A DNA stretch of 64,000 bases from NCBI GenBank assembly GCA_002104985.1, contig MCGO01000006.1, positions 682,001-746,000 of the forward strand, in the 5' to 3' direction. The notes under the pieces were generated by a model. The model did no database searches. It saw nothing but the letters and a program-made list of their open reading frames with translations, and had not been told where the DNA came from. A program made the position numbers and the translations under genes. Origin of the DNA: Rhizoclosmatium globosum (taxonomy: Eukaryota; Chytridiomycota; Chytridiomycetes; Chytridiales; Chytriomycetaceae). Positions 10,351 through 23,485 of the stretch are shown here, piece after piece. How positions within the stretch are numbered: the first letter of the stretch is position 1; each line of letters opens with the position of its first letter.

Positions 10351-13300
10351 CTACTTGTTACGCTTTCCCTTCTTGGCAGCCTTATCCTTGCCCTTTTGTC
10401 GTTTCATTTCCTTCTTCATCACACCATCAACCATCTGGAAAATATAGTTAGTATTCGTGATGAAAGTAAAGCCACATCGTTACCTTATACCGTCCCTTAA
10501 TACCCTTTGGTCGGCCCTTCACACCCTTATTCTGATGCCTGGCAACAACCAACTTGGTCTCCGACTTTGGCTTCTTCTTCAACGCCTTACTCATCACCTT
10601 TGCCGCATCCTTCAATTTACTCAACTCAGGTGTATCCTCATCATCTGCAATCGCAGACGCCTTCTTCTTGGCCTTCTCAAGTCGATTCTGTGCACGCATC
10701 TTTTGTCTGAATTTGGCTTCAGCGACTTTCTTGATGGGTCGTGCGTCCATGGCACGGAGCTTTTGACGCATGAGGTCCATGGCTTCTTTGGTAACGGGGA
10801 GGTTGATTTTGTTGTGGCGGTTTTCGTCTTGAGAGAACCAGGGGGTAGGTCTTCTGGATCATTGAAGGCATACCGGTTGAAGGCGTCATCGATGACATCC
10901 CGTTTTCCGCTCTTTGTGACAAGTTTTTGGGCGAGAGAATACTTTTCGGCGGTATCAAGGATGAAGTTGCCTGTTTGAAGGAAAATTAATTATAGCGTCG
11001 GATAGAAAAAGTTAGAGTAAATTATACCTTTGGTTTGGTTGAAGTCCTCGTCGGCTTTACTTGCTCGTACAACTTCAAAGCCTTTCTTGTCGTTGCCTTT
11101 GTCGTCATCAGAGTCAGACAAGATATCCACGTCATCCTTGGATTTCTTGGCCTTCTTCTTCTTGTCTTTTTTGTCTTTCTTAGAGGATTTTGCCTCTTTC
11201 GCTGCCTTCTTGATGTCCTCTTCATCATCATCGTCCATATCCTCGATACCCATCTCCTTGGCAAACATTCCACTGCTTCCCGATGCCATTTTGAAAAGTG
11301 GATTGTCGAAGAACACCTTGGCTTTCTTGGATAAGGCTGCAGAACTCAAGGCTCCATCATGTTCATCGATAGTGTCGTCTTCGAAGACTTCATCGTTTCG
11401 AGACTTTCTTTTCTTGTTCCTTGACGATGACTGAGCGTTCTCGGTGTCACTGTCATCACCCCAATCTGAGTTCAATGATTCATCATCTGATGAATCATCC
11501 ACTGCCTTTTTCGCAGTTGCACCATCCTCAATCCCTTGCATCTTTTTCTCCCATTCGACACCGTACCACTCTTCGAAGGCTTCTTTACCGTCATTCTTTC
11601 GCTTGACTCTGGCTTTAGGGTCCTTCTCCAACCGACGTTGAGTGAAAGATTCGTACCTTATGTGACATTAGTATTCAAAAAGAAGCCCATTCGTTGAAAC
11701 TTACATCTGGTCCAAATCACCCTCCAAGGCACCAACTTTGCGAGCAATTTCGTCATCAGAATCAATATCAGAGTCATCATCCTCATAGTCTTCGTCTTCA
11801 TCCTCTTCCGCGGCTGGATCGTATTTTCCAAGCATCGATCCAGTAATGGAAGAAGCGTCGTCGCCGAGCTCCTTCACTCTTTGCCTGGCACGGCGAGCAC
11901 CGTCAACCTTAAACAATCCAGATGAGCCACCAGATTCCGCAAATTCATCGCCGAATCCATCATCGTGCTGCAGACCATCGATTCCTCCCATATCAGCTTC
12001 CATACCAATATCCATAGGCGTTTCCATTCCCAATCGAAGTCGGAGAAGTTGCTTTGCCTTGCGCTCACGGGACTTTCTCTTTTCCTTCTTCTTTTGCTGT
12101 TCAAGCTCTTCTTGCTGTCGCGCAAGCTATTGGAACACACAACAGTTTAGTAAATGTGAAATGGAAGAGTGAAAATTCATACCTCAGCCGCGATCGTCTC
12201 CTCCGTTTCAGGCTTGTTCTTCTCCTCTTCCAATCGCTTTAACTGCTCTTCTTTAGCAGCCTCCCTCTGTTTCCGAATCTCTTCTTTGGATCGATCCAAC
12301 CCCATAGAAATACGAATCGTTTCTCTCCATCGAATCAGATCCTTGAAGTCTTTTTTCCCCAAGTTTCGCAAATCGGCAATATCGGCAATGACTTCTTTGG
12401 TTGTGTGGACACTGTTTTTGATAATTTTGTGGTCTTCTTCGATTTGTGGGTCGTTATTTGGGTTGTTGAACTCGAGACGGTTATTTTTCGCGAGGATGGT
12501 GATGTATTCTGAGCTTCGAATGAATTCGGAGACCGGGGTTGATGTGAAGAGCATGGTGGCTCCATCAGCGTAACCGTCACGATGACGCTTTCGTTTCTGA
12601 ATAATAAATGAGTCGCTGAGTCAAAGAGAAACTTGCATTCAGCTCTTTACCTCGGGGTGGAACAAGTCATTCAAAATTGCACTTTGTCTCTCCTTGATTT
12701 TTTTAGGGTCCTCTTCCTCTCCAGCGTTATCGTCAATCTCCTTAAAGACGAACTTTGGATCCAACAATCTTGGATCAATCTTTTTGGGGGCTTTGTATCC
12801 ACGGCACACAACGAAAATTTCAGCAGAAACATTACGCGAAGATGATGGCTTGGTTGCTTCAACGCTCTCGAAAAGCTGGTTAAAGACCCACAAAAGCTTG
12901 TTGTAATCTTTACTACGGAAAACTTTGGTCACGAACACTCCGTTTGGAACCATGAATTCAGAGGCGAGTTGAAGAGATCGAAGTACCAATTCATTTTGTG
13001 TGAAAGCGTCCTGAATCCAAGACACTCCGACGTTGGGGGCTCCGTCGTGAAGGAAGCTATTCAAAATGGTCAGTTATCGTTCAAGAAAGGTTGAATGTTA
13101 CTTACACATCAGCTTTCCAGGTTTTAAGTTCTCCCTTTAAGGTAGCTCTACATTTCGAAGTTGTAATATCTTCCACGTGTGTAATAACTCCAGGAATCGG
13201 TTTGATAGGAGCCAAATCCAGACCTACGTCAAAACTCAGTCAACAACTCCCTCCTTCAGAATGCCAAAAACGCACCAATGATCAGACTCGACTTTGGCAT

Positions 13301-13495
13301 ATACTTTTGAGCAACCTGCAGCCAACCTCCAGGCGCTGCACAAAGATCGACGAGGACCTTGGCCTTTTCAAGGAACGCATACTTCTTGTTGAGTTGGATC
13401 AACTTGAAGGCGGAACGGGCTCGGTAACCCTGTTCCTTGGCCATGTGGTAGAACTTGTCGAGACGCCCCTTGGCATGTTTCTTACTGACACCCAT
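10351..13495 (-). CDS. SPB1: AdoMet-dependent rRNA 2'-O-methyltransferase SPB1
   Basis: SPB1 is a nucleolar enzyme that methylates 25S rRNA (A-loop G2922 in yeast) and is needed for 60S maturation. The N-terminus at 13495 ([16 protein letters not shown]) opens a RrmJ/FtsJ domain with the K-D-K-E tetrad visible: K in RSAFKLIQ, D in [11 protein letters not shown] in [11 protein letters not shown] in [10 protein letters not shown]. The SAM motif is DLCAAPGGW. Next come the central DUF3381-type region (about 12590-12180), a long K/E-rich coiled coil, acidic stretches with poly-D/E (11800-11760, 11230) and a Spb1_C domain ending in basic KGKRNK. Six or more introns. A frame break at the G run 10841-10845 (a missing base in a run of C on the coding strand) interrupts the otherwise conserved PEDLPPWFSQDE motif. 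Because SPB1 is essential, this is most likely a sequencing error. Confidence 0.92.
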
Positions 13496-13621
13496 TTTCT
13501 ATGATAGTGTTGTGGTGGTGGAGGGTAGCCTGAAAACTGACTTTGGAAAAAAACAAAAAAGGAATAAATTTTCTATATTTCCTTTATTATTTGTAAACTA
13601 AATATGTATATACATTGATTC

Positions 13622-16600
13622 TCATGCAGTGCCAGAGACAGCCTGTAGTACCCGGTACAACGCGTCCTTCGAGACTGGCTTGTTGATGATGTCGTTGAAC
13701 TGTTTGGTCAAGGCCGCCGTCTGCTCATATGCCGTCACAGCAATGATTGGAGTAGCTCTGTTAATGTTCTCTGTGCTCTTGATCATACGTGAAGCAGTTT
13801 CACCATCAACTGGAAATAGAATATAAGAAAGAGATATCTCAAAAACTACAAAATACTCAACTGATGGGCATACGAATATCCATGAAGATGACATCAAATT
13901 TCAAATCCCCCATTGCACACCGAATCGCCTCCGCTCCGTTTCTAACAACAACACATCGGCAATTCAATTTCGACAGCAGAGTCTCCAGAATTTTACAAGC
14001 CACAGGATTATCGTCTGCGACTAATGCAGACAGAGGAGGAAGATTAATAGGGCTCTGTTTACTTGTTCCTGGAACTACCACTGTTCCTAGTGTAGGCAAT
14101 GACGGCTTGGAAATGAGTTTCGCGGGGTTCAAAATCGGCGAAGTTGCGGGATTGGTTGAGGCAGCGGCAGGAGGAAGTGGAGGAGGACCTTCTGCCAATA
14201 ATGTCGCTAGAGGTGCTGCTGATGTCGAGGAAGAACTTAAGCTTCTTCCCTGGTCAATTAACGCTTGCTTTGCATTTTGGAGATACTCCGCTCCTGTTGA
14301 AGGAGTCACAGGTCGAGTTCCTGTTGACGCTCGACTCATTCCTGGAGAAGCTGGTCCATTCACTGGCGAAAGTGTCTTTGGGGACTGATCTCCTTGACTG
14401 TTCAAACTTTTGGTCCTCAAACGCGATGGAAGTGAATTCCGACGAGACGAATTATCAATCAGCCGCTGCTTTGTCTTCAAAGGAATCTCTAATAGCTTCC
14501 CTGGAGGAGACAAGGGAGAGGCGGATGCGTCAGTTGTTGGGGTCATTTGTTGCTGTTCCGGAGTTATTTGAGGTTGGGTTTCTGTTGAGACTTCTGGTTC
14601 AGTTGTTTGCGTAGAGGCAACGAGGGGGCTCTGTGTTGCAACAGAGAGTCGCCGACTATCTCTAAGGCCCATTGATGAAGTTGAACGTGCGAGTGAAATC
14701 ATTTGTACCATTGAGTTATTTTCCTTTTCAAGCAGAGCCAAATTTTTGTAGTTGAATTCTCCAAAGTCGGCCTTGTCTTTTTGAGGAGGAACCACAGAAG
14801 ACGCTCGTCGATCAACGCTTCCCCTGCTTCCAAACATTGGCGATAAAGCCCTGGCCAGAGACGGAATACGCAGTTGTGTTTGCTCCTCAACTTTTACGTC
14901 CACTTTCAAATCTGTGCTACTCTGCTTGACACTTTCAAGACTGTCCAAGTTTTCATCAGAAAGTAAGGTTTTCGAAGCTCCACGGGTGTCAAAATATTCA
15001 GTGTCTTCTTCGTTTGCGGGTTTCGGAACAAACGATGCTTCCATGCTAGAAATGGCGGACCAATCTACGTCTGCAAAGAATGGATGGCGTTTTACTTCAG
15101 CAGCTCCTTCTTTGGTTCCAATACGATGATCAACCGATTTGCACAACAGCTTCTTCATCAAATCGAGAGCTTCTGGTGACACGTCGACTTCATCTTCATG
15201 CCATTCAATGTTGCAAGCCAAGATTTTGGAAAAGACTTCCGGCGCTGTTGGAGCGTTGAATGGAGGAAATCCGTAGAGGAATTCGTATAGAATAACGCCA
15301 ACAGCCCACTGAGTAAACCGTTAGAGATGTCAAAAAATGTATGTTAAACTTTACCCAATCCACGCTTGCGTCTTGTCCCATTCCCAAAATTGATTCAGGC
15401 GCCAAGTAATCAGGAGTTCCGACAAATGCCTTTTCTTTTCCTGCATTTTCCATATGCTCTGCAAGTCGTCCACCAAGCACAGGTGCACTAGTGTTATCCG
15501 CCGAAGAAGACAATGAAGCAGTGGATGATACTGATCCACGTCGACCATGACTTCTTGCAAAAAGTTGCTGCGAAAACGGAAGAGGGGCTGTTTGAGACGA
15601 GGGCGACCCCGTTGCGCCATCAGGGCCGCTTCCCAATCCCCAGTTTTCCAGAATTCCGCCTTTTGCACGACGGCCGAGGAAACCAACACGCGATAATCCA
15701 AAGTCAGTCAGCTTTACATGACCATTTTGATCAATCAGCATATTGTCCGGTTTCAAATCACTGGTTTACCAATGTTAACATACAAAGCAGAACCTAACAA
15801 ATGTGCTCACCGATGAATGATTCCTTTGCTATGAAGAAACTCCAACCCCAAAACAACTTCTGTAATGTACTGTTTTGCCCATTTCTCATCCAAAGCCCCA
15901 ACAGACTTGATTAGCGATGCACAATCACCACCATTTAGATACTCCATTACAAGATACAAATTATCCTTTGTCTGGAAACTGAAATACAGTTTCACAACAT
16001 ACGGTGAGTCCAATTGTCCCAAAATCATTCGTTCCGCCTTAATATTCGTGACTTGGTTTTTTGCAATCATATCCGACTTACGGAGCACTTTGATGGCATA
16101 ATAATCACCAGTCAAGCGCTTTTTCGCCAAATAGACGGATCCAAAGGCACCTTTACTGATTGGTTTGATAATTTCAAAGTCTTTGATGCTTGGGGTAGAA
16201 CGAACCGGCCCCATCATAGGAGAAAGTACAGAGGAACTCGTTCCTTGTGCCAATGCTGGAAATCCCGAAGACATGGCCGACAATGGCATAGAAGACATAC
16301 TAGGAGATGGTGCCATAGATGCTGGTTGGGAAGGTGTAGGATGGATGGTTTCAACCTCCAACGCCTTGTTTGCACTGACAATAACGCGAGGAGCACGTGT
16401 TCTTCTAGACATCCTATTCATACTCGTATTTGGAGACAAATCGCTTTCCGCGTATAATAGCCGTTGACTTTGACTCTTGGATAATGATCGCAAAGACATA
16501 CTCTTCCCATCGAGATTCGATTCACTTTCGGTTTCCGAGTCCATGTCAAAGAAAGGCCTTTCTTGCATAGAAACATTAGACTCCATACCCAAGGAGTTTC

Positions 16601-19600
16601 TACGTTGTTGATTGTGAGTCAAGACTGTCCCCAACAGAGACTGATGATTTCCAGTCTTTGATCCATGAGTATTTGAGTCACCATCCCTTACGGAGAGACC
16701 AACTCCTGTTGAGGTACCATCAAGTATTCGACTTGTCTCCTGCGCAGCATCATCTGTCACAATCCCATCAGTTGATCCATCACGAAGAGAAATGCCATAA
16801 ATATCATCTTTTCGACTCGAGGCAGCAACTGAAGCAACAGATTGACTTTCTATTGGTTGAGTTGATTGAATGGTTCCAGTTTTCACACCAATCTCCAACT
16901 TTGCCGCCTCTTCTTCCTCGCCGAGCTTTTTGTAGGTTTCAAGAGCTACCCTCATCTTATCAATGTTGGCCATTTTTGACTGAACGAGCGATTGAACTTA
17001 AAAAACACAAGTCAGTGGACGAACAAAAAGCAAAGACGCCTCACCTTCTTTTCCAAGTTGACAGATACCATTACCTAGTTCTATCACTGCAGTGTCGATC
17101 ATTGGCTCCGCAGCAGACGACAACAAGTTCAAAGATAAATCAGCAGCATCTTGAGGGACAAGACTTTCCGGTGGTTGGAATTCACTTTCCTCTGGACTCT
17201 TCCATTCTTTCAATAACGACACAACACTTTTTGCAGACGACACCCCTACGGTAACCATAGGTTTCGGAGACTCTGACCGAGGAAACTCATCAGATTGGTT
17301 CAATTTCCGTAGGGAGGACGACAAGGCCGAAATACGGGGCGAACCAAGCGCACCAGCAGAAGCCATTTTCGTGCGAATCGGGAAAAATATCGAAGACTCC
17401 GCGCTTCCACTTGCCAATTGGACAGGATTTGGAGCTTTTGTAACTTGACTTTGTCTTTCCTTCTCCAAAGACTCCTGAAGCATAGAATCCGCCGTCGAGC
17501 CGGGCACAGGAACCCCAATAGCGTCATCAATCACTTGAAAAATCGTATGCGAGATGCGAATCAGTTTCTCCAGATGGAATAGGTATGCGCGTTGTTTGTC
17601 CTCGCTCAGAGACATTGTAGAACCTGTGAAAGTCGAGGGCGAGGGTGAAGGAGGCTTTAACAAGACCAGTTGCGTGAGATAGGACGACATCATACCAAAG
17701 GACGTGCGTCGCTCTTTTAGACCTTGCATTATGTCGGCACGTTCTTGGAGGTGTTCGTCTTCGAGAAGGGTGATCTTTTCTTGACATTCGGCTTTACGTT
17801 CTTCAAGGGATTCGTTGGCGAGTTGGATCTCGTTTTCAAGTTGATGAACTTCGAGGCATGATACATGATGGACTTCAAAACGAAGTGCCGGAATGGGTCG
17901 TTCACAAATTCGACAGAGTACAAGATCTGTTTTAAGACCATTGGTGCTGCTGATGGAAGATGACAGACTTTCGGCACTAAATAATTCCCCCTTGTTTTCA
18001 ACAGGTGGTGACTCTATTCGTCCAGACACATTTGGATCATCCGCAGATACAAACTCCTCATCGTCATCCAAATCAATTTCGCTATTGTTCAGATAGTAAT
18101 CATCCGTCATGTTCTCGTCATAGTCATAGTCATCAACATTGTCGAAAATATTGTCCCAACTTTCACCAATCAGTCGAACAGGCTTTATGAGCCAAATCGT
18201 ACTTTTCTGAGATCCACCGAGACGGTCATGCTTCAGCATACCCTAATTTTGAAAAAAATGAAGTTAGGTCTCTCACTTTTGACACTTTACAAAAGAGACA
18301 AACCTTCCCCTCCATTTCCATCCACCGTCCATCCTTCGTATGTGCCTTATACGTAACCTCAATCGAAATTTCTCCATCCCCACTCAAGGCGGCAATCGCA
18401 TCCTTAAACACAGAAGCATCCACACACCCCGGCGCCAAAAACAATGACGGCAACATCAAACTCCTTCGATGCGCCTCTTTCCCAGTCACATTTGCATCCC
18501 CACTGGCACTCAAAACCTCCTTCTCAGTATACCCAAGCACATCCTCTACAGCAGGAGATATATACGTAATCACACCATCAAGACTCATTTCCATCAAAAT
18601 ATTAACAGCCTGCGTCGTATCAGCCGCATATCGCAACTGCATCACAGCCGAATCCGCCTGCGCGTTTCCACTACCAAACGTTCCTGCACTCCGCATCCTC
18701 CGAACAGGACCCCGGTCTTCAGGTAACTGACTAAACACTTGGACTTTCGTGGTATACGAGCTCCGTTTACTCTTCACCCCCGCCGCTGCGCCTCGTCGTC
18801 GGTCTTTATCCGACGGAGTAGCGCTGCTCCGTCTCCGACTGCGGGAAAACAGGTCTCCAGGGCCGTCTCCGATACTAACACTCCACGTCTCACTCTCATT
18901 CCCATCTAAATCGCTCAACTCAGCCGCGACGATATCCGCATCGAGTTTCCCGAATAGACTTGCAGCAGGACTGCCTTGATGTCCTGCTGCCGCGATATTC
19001 GCGTTTTGAATGACAGGGGTTGTGCCGCCACCCAACATGGCGGGAATGGTGTCGTCGCGAGAGAACCGGCGTTTCCCGCTCATATATCCCCACAGTTTTA
19101 CGTCTTCATCGAGGTGTTCGACTCTTCGTGCGACTGCTGCAAAGACAATCACAATTCGCATGAGGTACCCGCCAACAACCGCGTCAACGTCCCGCCATTT
19201 CGCTTTCTCGCTCCATGTTTCTTGGAGGTGGAGTAGTTTTCCGAGCAAGTTTTTGCACGTATACCTGTCCATTAGTTGGTCAACTTGAAGGTCGAGGATT
19301 TCGGTTGCGAGGGAGACGAGGTCTGTGAGGGCGGTGTGGAGGTGTGTTGGAGGTGTGTTTTCGGAGGCGGGTGTGGAGTTGCTTGAAGTGAGGGAGAGAG
19401 TGCTGAGACTGTGGTGGAGAATTCGGGAGAGGTTTGCGTTGCTGATGCGGGGACTGTTGTTTGCTTGTGCCCCTGTAGTCGGTGTTCCTGGCCCACCACC
19501 AGCATTATTACTTGCAGCTGGTGCATTTTGCGATGCTGGGGTAAGGATTCCTGTACTATTTGTCTTTTGAAGTAGTTGCTGAGGATACGTGGAAGGTGAT

Positions 19601-22445
19601 ATCGGATGTAATCTTTGGACAGACGGCCCTTCCAAACTACCAGACGAAACCGTTTGTCCCTTTACAAGCGAAGCTCGAGTCTGTTGCGGTGATGATCCCG
19701 CTGCTCCAGGCGCAAGCCCACTTTCCTTTCCAACTTCCTCCACATTCACATTCAAGTTTGAGTGTTGCTTGCTAGAAGACTTCGGCATACCAACAGCCCC
19801 AACAGCCCGTTTACTAAACGACTGCGACCTTGACAAACTCGGTGGCGTACCAGCCGGCGACACACTCATTCCACTCTTTTTAGGACTCGTTCCTAAAAGC
19901 GTAGACGGCGGAGGAGGCGGAGGTCCACTCGTCAAAACATCATTCGAATAATTCAACCCAACTTCAACAGCTTCATTGACTTCCTCCACAATCCGTCGAA
20001 TCTCAACATCACACGTCGCTTTCGCAATAGCAAGGCCGTGATGGAATTCAGTGAAATCTTTCAAGTCTATGTACAATTTGTTTCGCAAAGTCAATTCAGA
20101 GTCAAAACGTTGTAGGGATAATAAAGAATCAACTTACATTCACCCAAATCACCATCACTGTGAGACCGATGAATCCCCGTCGCTCCAACTTGCTGACTAC
20201 TAATCCAACCCCCAATCATACTCGGATATCTGGCGGAACTTTGATGACTATGATGATGCTGGAAATGCAGCTGCTCTGGATACTGTCCTCCAGGCGTGCT
20301 CGAAACGCTGTGCTGGGTACTCCCGGGTCCAGCCGGTGGAGATCCATACCCCTGCAACGCAGTACTCGCGCCCAATATCGGTGTCCCAACACCACCCGTA
20401 CTCACATTCAAATTCCGATGCCGTAGAGCACGTCCTGATATGTGTCCGCCTTTGACGGAGGATGTGGCTGTGGAGGATGGAAAAAAGGGGGAGTCAAATC
20501 GGTTGCTTCCTCCAACGCGGTTTGAATTGTGGTGTTTCGGAGGGAGGAGGATGTGGCTGAAGAGACGTATGAGGCTGCATCGTCGTCGTCGTATTCCTCC
20601 GCAAAGAAACGGGGCTTGGGGATCTGAAGTCAGGGGTATATGATCCAGTTGGAGGAGGGGCAGAGATTCCAGGTGTTGATGGGGCGACTAAGGGAGGCGC
20701 GTTGGACGCGAATGTCCCGGGCAGTATTACAGGACTGTCCGTTGTGCTTCCAGGACGTGAGTTTCGAGAGGGAGACGTTTGTTGTGTGTTGGTGTAGTAT
20801 TCATCTTGCCAGTTTGGAAATAAAGTGACTGGTTCATTTGCTTTCCAACCAAAATTCTTTGCTTGTCGTGATTTTTCAACTGATTTCATAAAGTATTAGC
20901 ATTCCAAATTTCTGACATTTCAAAATCATACCAAGCATGGAAAAGAGTTCCATATCATACGGGGTATAAAACAAAGCTGGGCGAGACAAGGGAGCAGGTG
21001 AATTGACACGTTGACGGCCATCCGAATTCAATGAGACGGTTCGGCTTCTCAGGTCGCGAAGTTTATCTAATGGGTTGTTTAATTTGAAAGTTGATAACTC
21101 AAGAAGAGAATCATTACCTGTTTGCAACTCACGGTTTGAAGGTTTCCGTTCAACAAACGCAGAATCCTCTCGACGCCTGCAAGTCCGAGTGGAACTGAAT
21201 TTTGATGTCGTAGAGTTTGTTGGACTTGTGGTGGTAACGGCACTCCAGCTAGGATAGTTGATTTCTTTGAAGTCAATGTTTGCGGTGGAGCACCAACGGC
21301 ACTGACAACAGAGGTAGAAGTATTCGCAGAGGAAGGAGGAATGAAGATAATGGTGATGGTACAAGTGGTGCTGTTCCAGGTTTGTTGTGTGTGAAACAGT
21401 AGTAGCTGTTGCAGGTCGAATTCCTGAAGCCACCTTTGCTGAACCAAATGATCCGGCCGTTCCACAACATTTGAGAGACTATTTATGTTACTCCATCTTG
21501 GGAGCTCTGGCGTGGATCGACTCAAAAACAAAATCTGTTTTGGAATCAAGGGCCTCGGATTCTGTCATCCACCTCATCCAACTTCAAAGGACTCATAGGA
21601 CTCATAACACCTAGTCCTACGTGAGTGCTCTGACGCGCCATGGGAGGAGGGAATACATAGTCTGAGATTGTTGTTGCGTGTTGGCCCTGAATAGAGTGTT
21701 TGAGCTGTTCATTCCTGTACGCTGCTGTATCCTGAAATACGTGAGCCAGAGGAGATCCAACTGCTGGAGGCATATTAGATTGGTCGCGCACATTTCTGAC
21801 GATTTTAAGGGACGATGTGGATAGGATGGGAGATGAAGAGAGTATGTTGCCCAGAAGAGAAGGAGCTTGAATAGCGGCAACAGGAGTAGAAGCTGCTGTT
21901 GAAGGTACAGAATTTGAAGGGTCTGCTGGCTTTGAAGTGGAGGCTGAAGCTATGCTAACGACATCGGCATCATCGTCCACGCCTCCAACCGAGCCCCCAA
22001 TGCCAGCAGGATACGCGCGACTCAGTCTTCTCAACGATGCATTTACGATAGACAAGTTACGTCTGTGGTTGCGCGAAGTGGACGTGTCCCGTTGTTGATC
22101 GCGTTGGAGGTCTCTGTTGTGGTCTCTGCTTCGGTCGTCGGTGTCGTCCTCATCACCGTCGTTTGAATCGGCGGTGGTGGTTTGAGGCGGCAGGCCTGGC
22201 TGTTGGTCGATGGCGTCGTCGTTGTCGTTCGAATAAGAGTTTGAAGCAGAGGTTGTTGCTGATGTTGTTGTTGTTGTTGAGGGAAGCAGCGGCGACTGAT
22301 CGGCGACAATTGTTGGGCCGAGTGCGAGTGGACTCAGCACGCCGAGTGGAAGTGCGCCGGGATTTGTGGGCGACGCGTTGGTTGACGAGGCGTGTGGGTT
22401 GAGTGGTGAGAGACGCCGCTCTTTTGCGCCGTGGATGTTGCTCAT
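13622..22445 (-). CDS. RIM15: RIM15-like AGC kinase with PAS, zinc finger and response-regulator receiver
   Basis: RIM15/Greatwall-family kinases act downstream of nutrient signalling (PKA, TORC1), phosphorylate endosulfines and restrain PP2A on entry into quiescence. The order here matches fungal RIM15: a long Ser/Asn/Thr-rich N-terminus from 22445; a PAS domain near 18640-18480 (SLDGVITYISPAVEDVLGYT); a C2HC finger near 17930 (CRICERP...HHVSC); a kinase domain from about 16180 (KGAFGSVYLAKK), with HRD at the exon junction near 15810, DFGLSR near 15690 and a roughly 110-residue insert before GTPDYLAPES; then a receiver domain at about 14030-13640 with the acidic pair ADD and the phosphoacceptor in FMDIRMP. 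At least nine introns. The last one splits RMPI from DGETASRM with donor GTTGAG. The intron in the 20.9-21.5 kb region is uncertain because frames change there. Confidence 0.9.
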
Positions 22446-23485
22446 TGATTTGTGTGCGAGAAGAGGTGCATGGATTGGTGGACACTGACTGGTGGTGGTG
22501 GTTGTGGTTGTGTAGTACTAACAGTGGTTGCCGTTGTTGTGATGGTGGGCGGCGCTTCCTGATTGGCCTCTTCCATTAAACCACCTTTTTTAGTGAACAC
22601 TCAATTGATCTAGCAGACAAGCAGGAAACAAGCAGTAAACGGAGTGATACCAAATCGAAACAACAGAGGAGATAATTATGATACACCCATCTATGTTTAC
22701 GATATCATTCGAAATGAATCCAGTTTAAACGATATTATTGGCGGAACAAATGAAGTAAAATACGTTTTATACTTTGATGACTATAATTCTGTATTCTTCG
22801 CAGCAAATATTTGTAATGGGCTGTTCATTATATTTTTAACTTTGCGTTCAAGCCTTCAATCTTTCCAATGACTGTGAAAAGGTTTCCGTGACACAATTCG
22901 CTTGTGCCATCTTTGCTTTGCAATAAACGCACAGACTTAATTAAATTACTTGGAATTTGATAATAGCACAAGGCTTATCAAGTGTTTTTTGAATTGGCAG
23001 CCATAGACACAGATTGTGAAAGAACCACTATAACTGATCGCTTCAGATTATACTTTTTGTCCATCCCTCCTTCGCCGCTATCTATTAACCTCATTGCAAT
23101 CAAAAGGGTTGAAATTTAATGCCATCCAATGAACTGAGGAATAATCGTCCGAAGGGATCTTATAGTTAGGGACCTGTAGTTATTGCTTTCTGGTTTTTAA
23201 AGTTATCCAAAAAGCCTATTCTGGCTCATTTGTAATAAGATCATGAAAAATCATGGCTGGGATATTGCTGGTTTACTGGTTTTTGAGGATCGTGACTCAC
23301 TAAACTTGTCCGGATTTGTCGAAATGGGACTATAAAACATTCCACATGACTGAGGAAAACCTGATTCGTCGTAGAAAATTCAATTAGTGCATTGATTTCA
23401 TCCTCCGATCTCCCACCACAGCCACATCAAGTTCGTATATATCCAATCAAGAACAACTCCTCTTAATAATTCATGAAAACGCATC
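22446..23485. other. Intergenic region, RIM15 / GH5-like gene (divergent)
   Basis: About 1 kb between divergent start codons, including the T-rich, AT-rich stretch 22640-23400. A 75-codon open frame at 22644-22871 has no protein-like features, and I do not call it a gene. The region should hold the promoters of both neighbours. No RNA gene or mobile element is recognisable. Confidence 0.5.

Noticed and set aside
22644..22871. 75-codon open frame
   Set aside because: AT-driven, no conserved motif, no splice partners and biased composition; treated as chance.
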